Positions 9,072-18,708 are shown, counted from the first letter of the stretch. The stretch: DNA of 32,824 nt from Phoronis australis (GCA_002633005.1 NMRA01000635.1:12079-44902), one strand, 5' to 3'. Numbers and translations: made by a program. Notes: generated from the sequence alone by a model not told the origin.

Positions 9072-9553
9072 AAGTAGGCGTTCCATTCCAGCCAGATCCT
9101 GCAGAGGTGGAGCAACCTGTGGGGAAGCCAGAGGAAGCCACCAGCCAATCTCGACCCGTATACAAGTGCGCCGAGTGTGACAGGACGTTCACCAAATTTT
9201 ACACGCTGAAGCGGCACGAAATGATTTGTTCACCGTTAATTAAACTTACCTGTTGTTCACATTGTAAGCGTAGGTTTTCAGCTAGGGACGCGTGCCGAAA
9301 ACACCAACGCAAGACCGGCCACGACGGAACGACAGAAATACTGGTTCAGAACCGGAAACATGCAAAGGCTGTCGCTGCCGCAGAACGCCGACGAGAGGTA
9401 GACGCCAGAAGGGGCGTTCCCCAGCCATTTCCTGAAGTTACGGTGGCGCGAGACGAGGCAGTGCGTTGGGACCGAGAAGGCCGGATGTATGTCTCCCCCA
9501 AACAGCACTGGTTCCGCGTCCCCGTCGAGCCATACCGCCGTTATATTAGCTAG
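8925..9553 (+). CDS. Gypsy pol C-terminal part: integrase HHCC joined to C2HC/C2H2 zinc fingers
   Basis: This is one open frame within one contig. It encodes the integrase H2C2 domain (RFYWPGLQGDV, then CKRCEMC), reaches GQVGVPFQ where the family normally enters the D,D-35-E catalytic core, and instead passes directly to PDPAEVEQPVGKPEE. Two zinc fingers follow: C-x2-C-x12-H-x3-C (about 9164-9229) and C-x2-C-x12-H-x5-H (about 9253-9330). After them comes a basic Ala/Arg-rich stretch and a C-terminus ending PVEPYRRYIS. No integrase catalytic core is present. The join is in frame, so it could be a fixed internal deletion in a non-autonomous copy. The finger tail may be the normal C-terminus of this Gypsy lineage, where other lineages carry a chromodomain; I cannot tell without full-length relatives. 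Confidence 0.8.
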
Positions 9554-9795
9554 CTAGTGTTTTTAGTTCGTTTGTATGTATACAGGTNCAGAACGCCGAC
9601 GAGAGGTAGACGCCAGAAGGGACGTTCCCCAGCCATTTCCTGAAGTTACGGTGGCGCGAGACGAAGCAGTGCGTTGGGACCAAGAAGGCCGGATGTATGT
9701 CTCCCCCAAACAGCACTGGTTCCGTGTCCCCGTCGAGCCATACCACCGTTATATTAGCTAGCTATTGTTTTTAGTTCGTTTGTATGTATACAGGT
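9381..9795. repeat. Duplicated contig overlap around N at 9588 (207 bp each)
   Basis: Bases 9381-9587 and 9589-9795 begin CAGAACGCCGACGAGAGG and end ATGTATACAGGT, with a handful of substitutions. The lengths match exactly on the two sides of the N. The second copy repeats the end of the zinc-finger frame (to RYIS) and is not a separate gene. Confidence 0.92.
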
Positions 9796-10004
9796 GATGG
9801 CCGCACCTTAATTGTTGTCTTTTATTCATTTTTTTTGTATTAGTTTGATTTTTTTTTTATTACGGGCAGTGTTACTGTGTAAGTTGCTCATGGTGTTTGG
9901 ATAGTTTCTTTTTGTTGATTTTGATATCGATATGTTTAAGTGATTTGAAGTTCACTCCTGTTTGTTTTATTTTTTTATTATCAGTCACGGGTGTGACATG
10001 ATCT

Positions 10005-10017
10005 GAGGCAGGGGGAG
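10005..10017 (+). other. Polypurine tract
   Basis: GAGGCAGGGGGAG directly precedes the TGTAAC start of the second LTR, the expected place for the plus-strand primer. Between the end of the coding frame and this tract is a T-rich untranslated stretch (about 9796-10000). Confidence 0.8.
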
Positions 10018-10916
10018 TGTAACAGGAGTGTCCTGGACATGATTATGTAAGTGAGATATATGCGCCCTCTAGTAGTCAAGCTGTGTATTACGTANGCCCT
10101 GAACATGATTATGTAAGTAAGATATATGCGCCCTCTAGCGGTCAAGCTGTGTATTACGTATGGAATTTTCCCGGCTATGATGTTGAGTCCTTTGGACATG
10201 GCCAAATATGGTCAGAAGCTAGGAGCTATGGGCCTCGCCCTTCAGATCGTGTCTGATTGGTTGAAATTGTGTACTTAAGCTTTGTCTCTGTCAGACACGA
10301 GGAGTCCAGTCGCAGAGTTCAAGAAGTAAACATGTTCACCTTCACTCACTCACACCAAATTGCAACTGTTTGTGCAGCTTTCGGGCTCCTCCCGAACTTG
10401 GTTGCCAATAGTTTAGCCCCATGCAATTCTCGGGCTTCTCCCGAGCTTGGTTGCATCTCACCTTTCGGATCTGAATAACCAAATTGCCCCGTTCTTGCAC
10501 ACACAACTGTTAATCAGCGACTGGCTTGCCCGTGTATCAGAACTGTATAAATCACAACGCTGCGATACTAAGTTATGGAACAACTGGATTGCTTGTAAGT
10601 GTGGAATATTGTAGTTATATATTCTTTCAATAAACCTATGTATTATTCACAAACTTTTAGTTTTCAACATCACCCTCAGTCCGCACCGGGCTCGTAAAAT
10701 CGGGGCGCCTTGGTCGTAGATACCGCCAAAATCACAACGCTGCGATACTAAGTCATGGAACAACTGGATTGCTTGTAAGTGTGAAACATTGTAGTTATAT
10801 ATTCTTACAATAAACCTATGTATTATTCACCAACTTTTAATTTTCAATATCACCCTCAGTCCGCACCGGGCTCGTAAAATCGGGGCGCCTTGGTCGTAGA
10901 TACCGCCCCCGTTACA
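10018..10916 (+). repeat. Second LTR, expanded by a contig overlap and an internal duplication
   Basis: It has the same termini as the first LTR (TGTAAC...GTTACA). Two things lengthen it. An N at 10095 is flanked by the same ~65 bases (10030-10094 and 10096-10160). A 179-base block from just inside the TATA box to GATACCGCC occurs twice in direct orientation (10549-10727 and 10729-10907), with about eight differences and no N between them. The second block keeps AATAAA but lacks the TATA box. Confidence 0.88.
10549..10907 (+). repeat. 180-bp direct duplication of LTR R/U5 region
   Basis: The copies at 10549-10727 and 10729-10907 both start AAATCACAACGCTGCGATAC and end GATACCGCC. The first LTR has this block once. 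The differences between copies (for example CTTTCAAT against CTTACAAT, and CAACATC against CAATATC) show they are not a trivial sequencing echo. Confidence 0.85.
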
Positions 10917-11552
10917 CTGGTGCGCGTAGCCCGCGGATATGTGCGAGTGATGTTGAAAAGCAGTAAAGTAGAGTTTCTTACCGTCAATGCCTATTCCGTG
11001 CGTTAATGACATTCTTTTCGTTGCTCATGCCGTTGACGTCTTGTCACGCTCGCTGGGTGATGCTTGGAATTAATTAACTCACACAGCAAACGTCTGTTGA
11101 AGGCTGCGAGTTCAAAGTTCACAAAACGTAATATTTCAAACTCACAGTAGCGACATTGAACACATTTTCGTCAGTACTCCTGAGTTGATTTTCCGTTGAG
11201 GTTTCACTAAATACCCTTGTCGATTATCAATTCACAACTTGTAGTGTGTTGCTGTTAACTTCCATGGATAACCTTGCTTTCGCGAAAGGCTTGCAATATT
11301 CAGGTGGCGATAGCTTGAATGTGGGAAGTAATGTCCACTTGTTGCCCAATTAATATTTTCTAGAAGTAGATTCATGTCTGTTGACGCTCTGTTGTTAGGC
11401 TACTCCATTCGTCTTCGGTTACTGTTGTCTGGTGTACTCCACGTATTCAGGACACGTTTTAGTGGTTTCAATTACTGAGAGTATCATCTACTGACCTCAG
11501 GCTCAGTTCTATACGCTACATTTGCTGCTTTCATCCAATTCCATAATCCAAA

Positions 11553-11945
11553 ATGGCCCGTTTCTTGTCAAATGTGTCGAATTGGTTTACTCCCTCGTTT
11601 ATGGCGGCAGAAAACCACGTCGAACCGGATCCTCTGCCTGAAATTGTCACAGTTGGTGATTATAGGGACCGTTCCTCTGAAATGCCATACGTCAACTGTC
11701 CAAGCAACAGCCCGCCTATAGTGTATTATCATTTGACCATCAGCGACAGGCCACTATAAATCAGACTGACAGGGGAGGATTGGATTCGATGGCCCCCTGT
11801 ATCAAGCAAAATTCAAAACAGCAGCAACAACACGCGCTCGCCCTAACGAAACGCAAAGAACGGGTGCCACAACATTTTGACGGAAAATCATGTGAATGGC
11901 CGGACTTTCTGCGCCAATTCGAGAAAATTTGTAGGTGGAATGGTT
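11553..11945 (+). pseudogene. Second, truncated gag copy
   Basis: It starts with the same MARFLSNVSNWF residues as the gag at 5365 and follows the second leader (10917-11552). Small indels around 11716-11762 break the frame after 68 codons. The homologous sequence continues in another frame (AALTK/FDGKSCEWPDFLRQF region) until the N at 11946 cuts it within the capsid-like domain. The leader has a 13-base insertion near 11132 relative to the first. These differences show a distinct element copy or allele, not a repeat of the same read. Confidence 0.85.
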
Positions 11946-11946
11946 N

Positions 11947-12811
11947 CTGACTCATGAATGAAGTCTAAGTAATTTTACTTAACAATCACATCAATATAAA
12001 TACAATTTTAAATTCAAAACTCGCATCCATACAGTTCTTCAGTTATCCATGTAGAGTCTAGGCTGTACCAAAACCGTTTGAATTTGGTTCAAATGAAAGC
12101 TTATAGGTCACTTCTCAGGCATGTAACCTTGACAGCCACATGCTTTCCTTGATAACAGTCCCACCAGATCAACATGTGGCTGGGCTAGCATAATTTAAAT
12201 AAACAATCAACAGCCCTAGAGGCATTAAACATTAATGTATTTCAAGAGGCATTCCTTGAAAACTGTCCTAGCAGTTCAACATGTAGGTGGGCTAGTATGA
12301 TTAAAGTGAACATTAACCCTAGAAGCATAAAACAATAATATAAGGACACTAGTGAAACTAAATTTCTTATTTTTTCATAAATAATGTTGTAGTACCACAA
12401 GAATCCCGAGCCATATCCAAGTCCGTACCATAGCTGCTGAACGACAATATTTTAAAAAATTATGAGTCTTCACAACAATGCTAAATGTCCTTGAAAAATC
12501 AAAATGAGTAATTTTTGGCAATTATTTTTGTCCGAAATAGACAAAATTTTACTGTAGCTACAGACTGGCAGCTACCACCTGATTACGAGATAATTTCAAA
12601 TGTTGGAAAAGTACAAAATGCTCTAAATGCTAATACTTGCACATTTGGTAAAACTGGATCATATATTTGTGTATGGTTTGTATTGATATTTATTGTGCTT
12701 GTTTACACAACCTGCAGGTAACACTGCCTTTGCTGTTTTAAAGCAATTGCATTTAATATTTTGCTGTACTGACTTTGACAGCAGTATGAAAGGAAAATGA
12801 AAACTTGTTAA
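11947..12811. other. Non-coding stretch after the Gypsy break
   Basis: The sequence changes abruptly at the N at 11946 from gag to AT-rich DNA. No convincing exon is present. A frame at 12515-12721 ends in a hydrophobic stretch but has no recognisable homology or splice context. Whether this DNA is the continuation of the ORC2 intron is unknown. Confidence 0.6.
12147..12333. repeat. Diverged two-copy tandem repeat, period ~107
   Basis: The copies at 12147-12230 and 12254-12333 share CCTTGA, then GTCC, TCAACATGT, GGGCTAG and CCCTAGA blocks in order. Confidence 0.75.
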
Positions 12812-13319
12812 NNNNNNNNNNNNNNNNNNNNNNNNNNNNNNNNNNNNNNNNNNNNNNNNNNNNNNNNNNNNNNNNNNNNNNNNNNNNNNNNNNNNNNNNN
12901 NNNNNNNNNNNNNNNNNNNNNNNNNNNNNNNNNNNNNNNNNNNNNNNNNNNNNNNNNNNNNNNNNNNNNNNNNNNNNNNNNNNNNNNNNNNNNNNNNNNN
13001 NNNNNNNNNNNNNNNNNNNNNNNNNNNNNNNNNNNNNNNNNNNNNNNNNNNNNNNNNNNNNNNNNNNNNNNNNNNNNNNNNNNNNNNNNNNNNNNNNNNN
13101 NNNNNNNNNNNNNNNNNNNNNNNNNNNNNNNNNNNNNNNNNNNNNNNNNNNNNNNNNNNNNNNNNNNNNNNNNNNNNNNNNNNNNNNNNNNNNNNNNNNN
13201 NNNNNNNNNNNNNNNNNNNNNNNNNNNNNNNNNNNNNNNNNNNNNNNNNNNNNNNNNNNNNNNNNNNNNNNNNNNNNNNNNNNNNNNNNNNNNNNNNNNN
13301 NNNNNNNNNNNNNNNNNNN
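12812..13319. other. Assembly gap (508 N)
   Basis: This is a run of undetermined bases. The open frame crossing it is meaningless. Confidence 0.99.
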
Positions 13320-13427
13320 ACTATTTGTTTACTCCCTGTTATATGTCTTCCGGAAATCTATTACACGTTGAAATGGGAATCTTACATGTCTGAGGCTTGG
13401 GCCTTAAATGTTGAAACAGTTATTTAA

Positions 13428-13735
13428 AACATAGTCAATGTTAGTCTCACATCTGTAGGCTATTGCTAACAAAACATAGACAGTCAAGATTAGTCTCGCA
13501 TCTGTAGACTCTAGCCAACAAAACATATTCAACATGTAGTCACATCCCTGGTTTCATGTTAACATAACATAGTAACGGTTAGTCTCACATCTGTAGGCTA
13601 TTGTCAACCAAAAATAGTCAACTTTGGTCCCATATCAGTAGAATCTTGTAAACAAAAGATGGTCAAGATTAGTCTAACATCCGTAACCTCTTGTCAAAAG
13701 GACATAGACAACGTGAGACTCACATCCCTCAACTT
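13428..13735. repeat. ~50-58-bp degenerate minisatellite
   Basis: Six to seven diverged units contain ACATAGTCAA, TTAGTCTCACATC and TGTAGGCTATTG blocks, for example near 13429, 13480, 13568 and 13608. No coding potential. Confidence 0.85.
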
Positions 13736-13792
13736 AATAATAAAATGTCAAGTGTGATATTGAGTATTAAGATGCGGCAATAGAAAACTCAC

Positions 13793-13902
13793 CACTGGCC
13801 GACAAATGAACAAAAGTTTGATGAGAATCCTCGGCTGGTGGCTAGAAAAGGAGGTTCTTCCTGCAGAACCTTCGTACACATTTCAAAGTCTGACCATTCC
13901 AC
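13793..13902 (-). CDS. Likely internal exon of an unidentified minus-strand gene
   Basis: On the minus strand, a pyrimidine-rich TTTTTGTCCACAG acceptor precedes 13902 and a consensus GTGAGT donor follows 13793. The 110 bases between are open in only one frame, beginning VEWSDFEMCTKVLQEEPPF and continuing LATSRGFSSNF; the other two frames contain stops. The composition is protein-like (Trp, Glu, Pro, hydrophobics). I do not recognise the family. It is opposite in strand to ORC2 and the same strand as the phosphatase gene 16 kb away, but there is nothing to link it to that gene. Confidence 0.55.
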
Positions 13903-13974
13903 CTGTGGACAAAAACAGAAATGTAGTTAAGACTGAGCAACGAAGACAGCTATAGACAGCATATTATACTTGGA

Positions 13975-14120
13975 CACACATACATATAGTAAATAATCAA
14001 ATACTCACAAACATACACATACATACTCAAATACACGAATAAATACATGCATGCCTACATGCATACAAACACACGCACACACATATACATGACAAAGAGT
14101 AACACACGCACAAACAAACA
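13975..14120. repeat. AC/AT-rich simple-sequence stretch
   Basis: Mixed ACACAC, ACATAC and ATGC simple sequence. It explains the low-complexity minus-strand frame here (Val/Cys-rich), which is not a gene. Confidence 0.85.
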
Positions 14121-14394
14121 GAAAAGAATGGCTACGGAAACTATTTTTGGTCAGAAGAAATAGAATGATATTCTGGACCTTCAAAGTGAACCTAATATGG
14201 ACAACATAGGACTGCATACAATCAATACTGTAGTGTTCCTAACCTGAACACAATACATGCCCCTGTATATACACCAATAAAATAAACCCAATCTTAACCC
14301 CGTCAATGCCCCTAAACTTCAACCTTATACTGTATCCAGTCTGGACCCTGTCAACATCAAGATACATACCTAGCACTTTTCACATTCATCCTTA

Positions 14395-14480
14395 GAGCGG
14401 TTTGATTGATAGAAGGGTAGACTAGAAAACAATAAAAATGAAAATGGCCTCTAGGTGGCACAAAATACCTCGAAACCATT
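14395..14480. repeat. Dispersed repeat fragment shared with 32754-32824
   Basis: GGTTTGATTGATAGAAGGGT, then AGAC, AAAACA, AAAAATG and GGCCTCTAGGTGG align with the sequence ending the window (GGTTTGGTTGATAGAGGGGT to GGCCACTGGGTG). It is a family member of a dispersed repeat. Confidence 0.7.
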
Positions 14481-14741
14481 CAAAAATGAAACCATAGCAC
14501 CAACTCGCTAATAGATGTCTATATGCTAAATTTTAAGAAGATATGTTGATGACCTGCGAAGATATAGAGGTAAATGTAAAAAACTAAAATATAGTGCGGC
14601 GATTCTAGTCTAGATGTCCTGACCCCCCTACAGTCACCTCTGCAATGGAACAAACCATTTATCACCCACAGCAATGACCACATAAACAGCATAGACCACA
14701 TGAGCAACCCCACATTAATCACATACAAGTATTAGCCCAAA

Positions 14742-14864
14742 AATCCATACAACAGGTCTGATGTCATAGTCCCATTAACACAGTCTCATTCATCACGAAC
14801 CAGAGTTAGACCTAAAATCCATAAAACAGGGCTGATGACATAGTTCCATTATCACAGTCTCATT
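14742..14864. repeat. 74-bp tandem repeat, 1.7 copies
   Basis: AATCCATAcAACAGG...CTGATG.CATAGT.CCATTA.CACAGTCTCATT occurs at 14742 and 14816. It abuts the A-rich run that marks one end of the non-LTR element. Confidence 0.85.
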
Positions 14865-14980
14865 AAAAAAAAAACAAAAAAAAACAGTGCAGGTGGTCTG
14901 ATGTCATTTGCGGTGCATCACACGTGCTCAGGCCTCATGGTTGGGCCCACTGCACAAAATGCCTGAGCACGAGACCCCAA

Positions 14981-15303
14981 TTATGGCTCCTCGTGAAGAA
15001 AGTTTTCAAGTCTGCCAGTCTCCTTTAGGAAAACGGACAGACGTTTCCATTTGTTGCCATGCACTATATGTTGTAGGCATGTAACAATGCCATCCAGTAG
15101 GTTGCTCCTTAGCCTATAAAAAGCTGGACAAGACTCTACCAGGTGTTTAGGAGATTCTACGTCAGTACCACACTCGGGACACACAGGGCTCCCCATATGC
15201 CCAGTAATGTGTCTGTGTCGGGCTAGGTTGCAGTGGCCCGTCAAAATTTGAATGACGTGTCTTATACCCAATCTATCTAGACTCAGAAGGCTTTTTGAAC
15301 CTT
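14981..15303 (-). pseudogene. Non-LTR ORF2 C-terminal Cys/His domain
   Basis: The frame reads GHCNLARHRHITGHM and then CPECGTDVESPKHLVESCPAF before ending FLHEEP and a stop at 14981. The pattern C-x2-C...H-x4-C with preceding His residues is the zinc-binding tail common after RNase H in I and Jockey-like elements. The N at 15304 hides the second half of RNase H: sequence on its two sides is neither duplicated nor contiguous in the family's usual order. Confidence 0.82.
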
Positions 15304-15304
15304 N

Positions 15305-16628
15305 TAACACAACGAGAGTTGACCCTTAGTTTCTTTAGGGCTTTTATTGCTGCCTGGCTATCTGAAAAGATGATAATTGGCCGATTGCCAAGTTCAGTGT
15401 TATATTGTTGTGCCAATTGAGCAGCTCTATTAATTGCAGTGATCTCAGCCTGAAACACCGTGGCAAGATTGCCCAACGATACCCAGTTTTCTGCATCTGC
15501 AACAGGAAGGCTTGGAAAGTAGACCCCAGCACCTGTCTGGCCATTTTCCAGTTTAGAGCCGTCCGTATAACAAACCACCTCATTCTTGTGTTCTGCGGTA
15601 GGCCATCCATCGCCAATTTCCGTGAAGAAATTGTTTGTATGATTTAAAGTTGTGACCTGGACATCACTAGGCATGTTCCATAGTTGCCCAGTCTTGGCCA
15701 TTAGCTTATTGCAAACATTCCTGTGGCTTCTGTGTGCAACGGAGTCAGGGATGTTAGTTTTCACCCACTGACCATTATATTTGAGACGAAGTGCAGCAGA
15801 TGCAGCTTCACCCTCAAGGTATATGTTCAGTGGTGGTAGACCGATTAGCATTTCTAGGGCTGCAGAAGGCGTTCCTGGAAAAGCAGAGGTTATGCACAAA
15901 CAAGCTAGACGTTGCAGCTGCCTAAGTTTGTTGATAATTGTAATCTGTTTTAATGCCGTTACCCATATCGACGAAGCATAGGACATTATAGGTCGGATAA
16001 CAGCAGTATAAATCCAGAACATATTCTTGGGAGACATTCCCCAAGTTTTACCCACCGCACGACTGCATCTCACCAATGCAGATTTTGCTTTTGAGATTTT
16101 GTCTGTAATATGCGGGGTCCAGGAAAGACGATGGTGTAAAATGACACCTAAGTAAGTCGCCTTGTCTACAAGATCAAGATGTTTACCATTCAGCGTTAAA
16201 GGCCGCAATGACCATTTAAGCTTCCAAGTGAATATAATCACCTTTGTTTTGCTACCACTAATTTCTAAGCCGACTGACTTAGCCCATATGGCTGTTGTAT
16301 TCAGTGCTCTTTGAGCAAGATAGCGACATGTGTCAGGATCGATGCTAGACACACTGAGAACAATATCATCTGCATAGGCTTGAACATAAAAGCTTGGACC
16401 CATGTCATTAGATAATTGTTGAAGCAAACCATCCATAACCATGTTAAAGAGGGTGGGTGAGGCAGCGCCACCCTGAGATGTTCCTCTGGTGATGCGAACC
16501 GCCACTCTCACATTGTCTAGACAAGCAGTCACAGATTGACTTCCAAGCATATTAATGATCCACCTGGTAAGACACCTATTCACTTTAAAGTGGTTCAGTG
16601 CAATTCGAATCGCATCATGCTTAATATT
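15305..16628 (-). pseudogene. Non-LTR ORF2: RT palm/thumb and RNase H
   Basis: This part is uninterrupted. It carries TxQGGAASPTLFNMVMDGLL, the catalytic YADD (16365-16376), GLEISGSKTKV, YLGVILHHRLSWTPH (thumb), then RNase H with CYTDGSK, FQAEITAINRA and FSDSQAAIKAL (the D, E, D residues). It ends at the N at 15304, before the last RNase H motif. The enzyme would copy element RNA at the nicked target (target-primed reverse transcription). Confidence 0.9.
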
Positions 16629-16808
16629 NAGGGTGGGTGAGGCAGCGCCACCCTGAGGTGTTCCTCTGGTGATGCGAACCGCCACTCTCACATTGTCTAG
16701 ACAAGCAGTCACAGATTGACTTCCAAGCATGTTAATGATCCACCTGGTAAGACACCTATTCACTTTAAAGTGGTTCAGCGCAATTCGAATCGCATCATGC
16801 TTAATATT
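16450..16808. repeat. Duplicated contig overlap around N at 16629 (179 bp each)
   Basis: Bases 16450-16628 and 16630-16808 start AGGGTGGGTGAGGC and end GCTTAATATT, nearly identical. The lengths match exactly across the N. It encodes the same RT block twice and is an artefact. Confidence 0.95.
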
Positions 16809-17912
16809 GCTGAAAGCACCAACAAGATCAATGAAGGCACAGAGGGCAAATTATTTATTAAAAACAGCCCTTTCCAGTCTAGCAACCAGATGATGTAGAG
16901 CGGTCTCCGTAGAGAAGCCAGGCCTATAAGCATACTGATTGTTCTGAAGTTTGTTCTGTATTCCTTGTTTATCAAGATGCCACAGAATGAGCCTTTCCAG
17001 TCCTTTGAGAAGAAAGGATGTTAAGGTTATAGGCCTAAATGATTCAGCCAAAAGGTATGAGTTCTTCCCTGGTTTAGGAATGAAGACTACCCTAGCTTCA
17101 GTCCAAGTCTTAGGGATATAACCTAGTCTAACACTGGCTTTGTAAGTTGCTGTGAGTATATGGAATAGTGGTATCCCAGCTTCTTGCAACATTATAGGAT
17201 ATATCATGTCTAGTCCTGGGGATTTCCATGGTTTAAAAGACTTTAGAGCTAACTCCACGAGATGTGGTCTGGCTACGTTTTCAACATCAGCATAAGCTAA
17301 TGGTTCTCACTCCTCCGAGTCCGTCACTTTTGAATATTGGTTCGACAGGTTTACACTATCAGGATAGTGCTTATCCATCATGACTTCGAGTGTTTCCTCG
17401 GCGGAGCGTGTGTATGAGCCATCCTCTCTTTGAATGACCTCGAGTCTGGAGGAGTGATTCTTCTTAAGCAATTGCATCAGCCTAGCAGATGCAGAGAGGC
17501 TGTTAGTTTGCTGACAGAAATTCCTTCAGGAATTGCGCTTTGCTTTGCGTGTGGCAGACTTAAACATACGATAGGCAAGATGATATGCATCCCAGCACTC
17601 GTCAGTGTCAGTCCGAATTGCCGCTCTGTGAGCTTTACGTGCCTTACCCCGAAGTGCTGCCAGTTCTTTGGTCCACCAAATCTGTTGTTTTGGTTTCCCA
17701 GTGACCTTAATGCAGCGTTTAGGGCAGGAAATATCTAGTGACTTGGTCAGGGCATTGTTAATGTCATCTGCCAATTTGTTAACATCAGAACGAGTCCTGA
17801 TATTTGTTGTTTCTAGAGTAGAAAGAAGTTTGGAGACCTTTGAACGATAGAGTTCCCAGTTCACCTTATTGGTGTTCCTATACTCAGTAAATAGTGGAAC
17901 AACGAAAGTCGC
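16630..17912 (-). pseudogene. Non-LTR ORF2: linker and RT fingers/palm, with stops
   Basis: From high to low coordinates: a linker with QIWWTKELAALRGKARKAHR; ALKSFKPWKSPGLDMIYP; YIPKTWTEARVVFIPKPGK; SFRPITLTSFLLKGLERLIL; QYAYRPGFSTETALHHLV; and the palm strand FALCAFIDLVGAFS. All lie in one frame, but that frame contains TGA at 17526-17528, TGA at 17307-17309 and TAA at 16851-16853. The reading frame is otherwise preserved, so these are simple nonsense substitutions in this contig. Confidence 0.88.
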
Positions 17913-18023
17913 NATTTGTTGTTTCTAGAGTAGAAAGAAGTTTGGAAACCTTTGAACGATAGAGTTCCCAGTTCACCTTATTGGTGTTCTATACTCAGTA
18001 AATAGTGGAACAACGAAAGTCAC
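17802..18023. repeat. Duplicated contig overlap around N at 17913 (~111 bp each)
   Basis: Bases 17802-17912 and 17914-18023 are almost the same (ATTTGTTGTTTCTAGAGTAG to CAACGAAAGTC). The second has one base fewer (GTTCTATAC against GTTCCTATAC), which is what stops the frame there. Confidence 0.92.
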
Positions 18024-18708
18024 CACTTCAAACTTGATGTATCTGTGGTCAGATAAAGAAGGTTCAGAATCCACTCTCCAATTAGTTACCACATCAACAG
18101 CAGTCAAATTAACCAGAGTAAGGTCTATAACCTCCTGCCGGTTTCTGACAACAAAATGTGGACTCATGGCCCTTGTTGCATATTAAAAGTTGTGAACTGA
18201 CAATAAACTCTAGAAGTGCCTCACCTCTTGAGTTGGTGTCAGTGCTGTGCCACACCTCGTGATGTGAATTGGCATCACAACAGATAACCAAAGGGATATT
18301 CTTGGCTCTGCAGTGATTGGTGATTTGTTGCAGTTTAGGTGGGGGTGGGTTCTCGGCGGAGTCCCCTGGCATATAGGCTGAGACCCACCATACTGTGCAT
18401 ATTAGACCATTTGGTCTTAGTGTATCACAGGACACTGCCACAGTGTCCCTGTCACAAAACTCAGGAAGGATTCTTGAGGTTATGTCCTTGGATACAAGAA
18501 TCGCAGTCCTGGGCTTGATGTTGTTACCCAGTGAAGCAATATAAGATTTGGCATTCCTAGGAGTGTTCATCATTGCGCTTCCCCGACAGCACGGCTCTTG
18601 TACGAAGGCCATGAATAGGGTATTGCGCTCAAGCGTCTGGTGCAGAAGCACTGATGGGTTGTTGGGCCCTTGCAGATTTATCTGCCAGATTTTAACCTCA
18701 TGATTCAT
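17973..18708 (-). pseudogene. Non-LTR ORF2: endonuclease domain (frameshifted)
   Basis: The ATG at 18708 starts MNHEVKIWQINLQ, followed by FMAFVQEPC, the catalytic CCDANSHHEVWHSTDTN and, after a frameshift near 18150-18160 (in a run of A on the plus strand), DLTLVN, then SEPSLSDHRYIKF with the S-D-H catalytic motif. These are the endonuclease/exonuclease/phosphatase motifs of I- and Jockey-type elements, which nick target DNA. The same N-terminal 60-odd codons recur upstream at 18941 because of the overlap at the N at 18749. Confidence 0.88.

Larger units (their letters stand above)
4099..11945 (+). mobile_element. Gypsy-type LTR retrotransposon plus truncated second unit
   Basis: The order is LTR (4099-4743), primer-binding site, ~620-base leader, gag, pol, 3' region, polypurine tract, LTR (10018-10916), then a second leader and partial gag (10917-11945). 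LTR termini are TGTAAC...GTTACA. The RT carries YIDD with PR-RT-RNaseH-IN order, the Ty3/Gypsy arrangement. Defects: pol frameshift near 8540-8570, protease motif D-G-G, no integrase catalytic core, and single-N contig joins at 8924, 9588 and 10095. The second unit is cut at the N at 11946, after which unrelated sequence begins, so no 3' host flank or target duplication can be checked; the five bases before the element are GAGTA. Either the element is a true LTR-sharing tandem insertion, or several copies were chained by the assembler. Confidence 0.9.

Noticed and set aside
9589-9761. Second zinc-finger-tail frame considered as a separate gene
   Set aside because: It is the second copy of the 207-base overlap around the N at 9588.
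10030-10160. Apparent duplication of the LTR start, considered as a nested LTR insertion
   Set aside because: The N at 10095 sits exactly between the copies, matching the unmerged-overlap pattern elsewhere.
12515-12721. 68-codon plus-strand frame ending in a hydrophobic segment
   Set aside because: It lies in AT-rich DNA with no splice context, no recognisable homology and no conservation evidence.
12805-13371. 188-codon open frame across the N run
   Set aside because: It is open only because Ns cannot encode stops; about 170 codons are undetermined.
14005-14217. Cys/Val-rich minus-strand frame
   Set aside because: It is produced by an ACAC/ACAT simple-sequence stretch.
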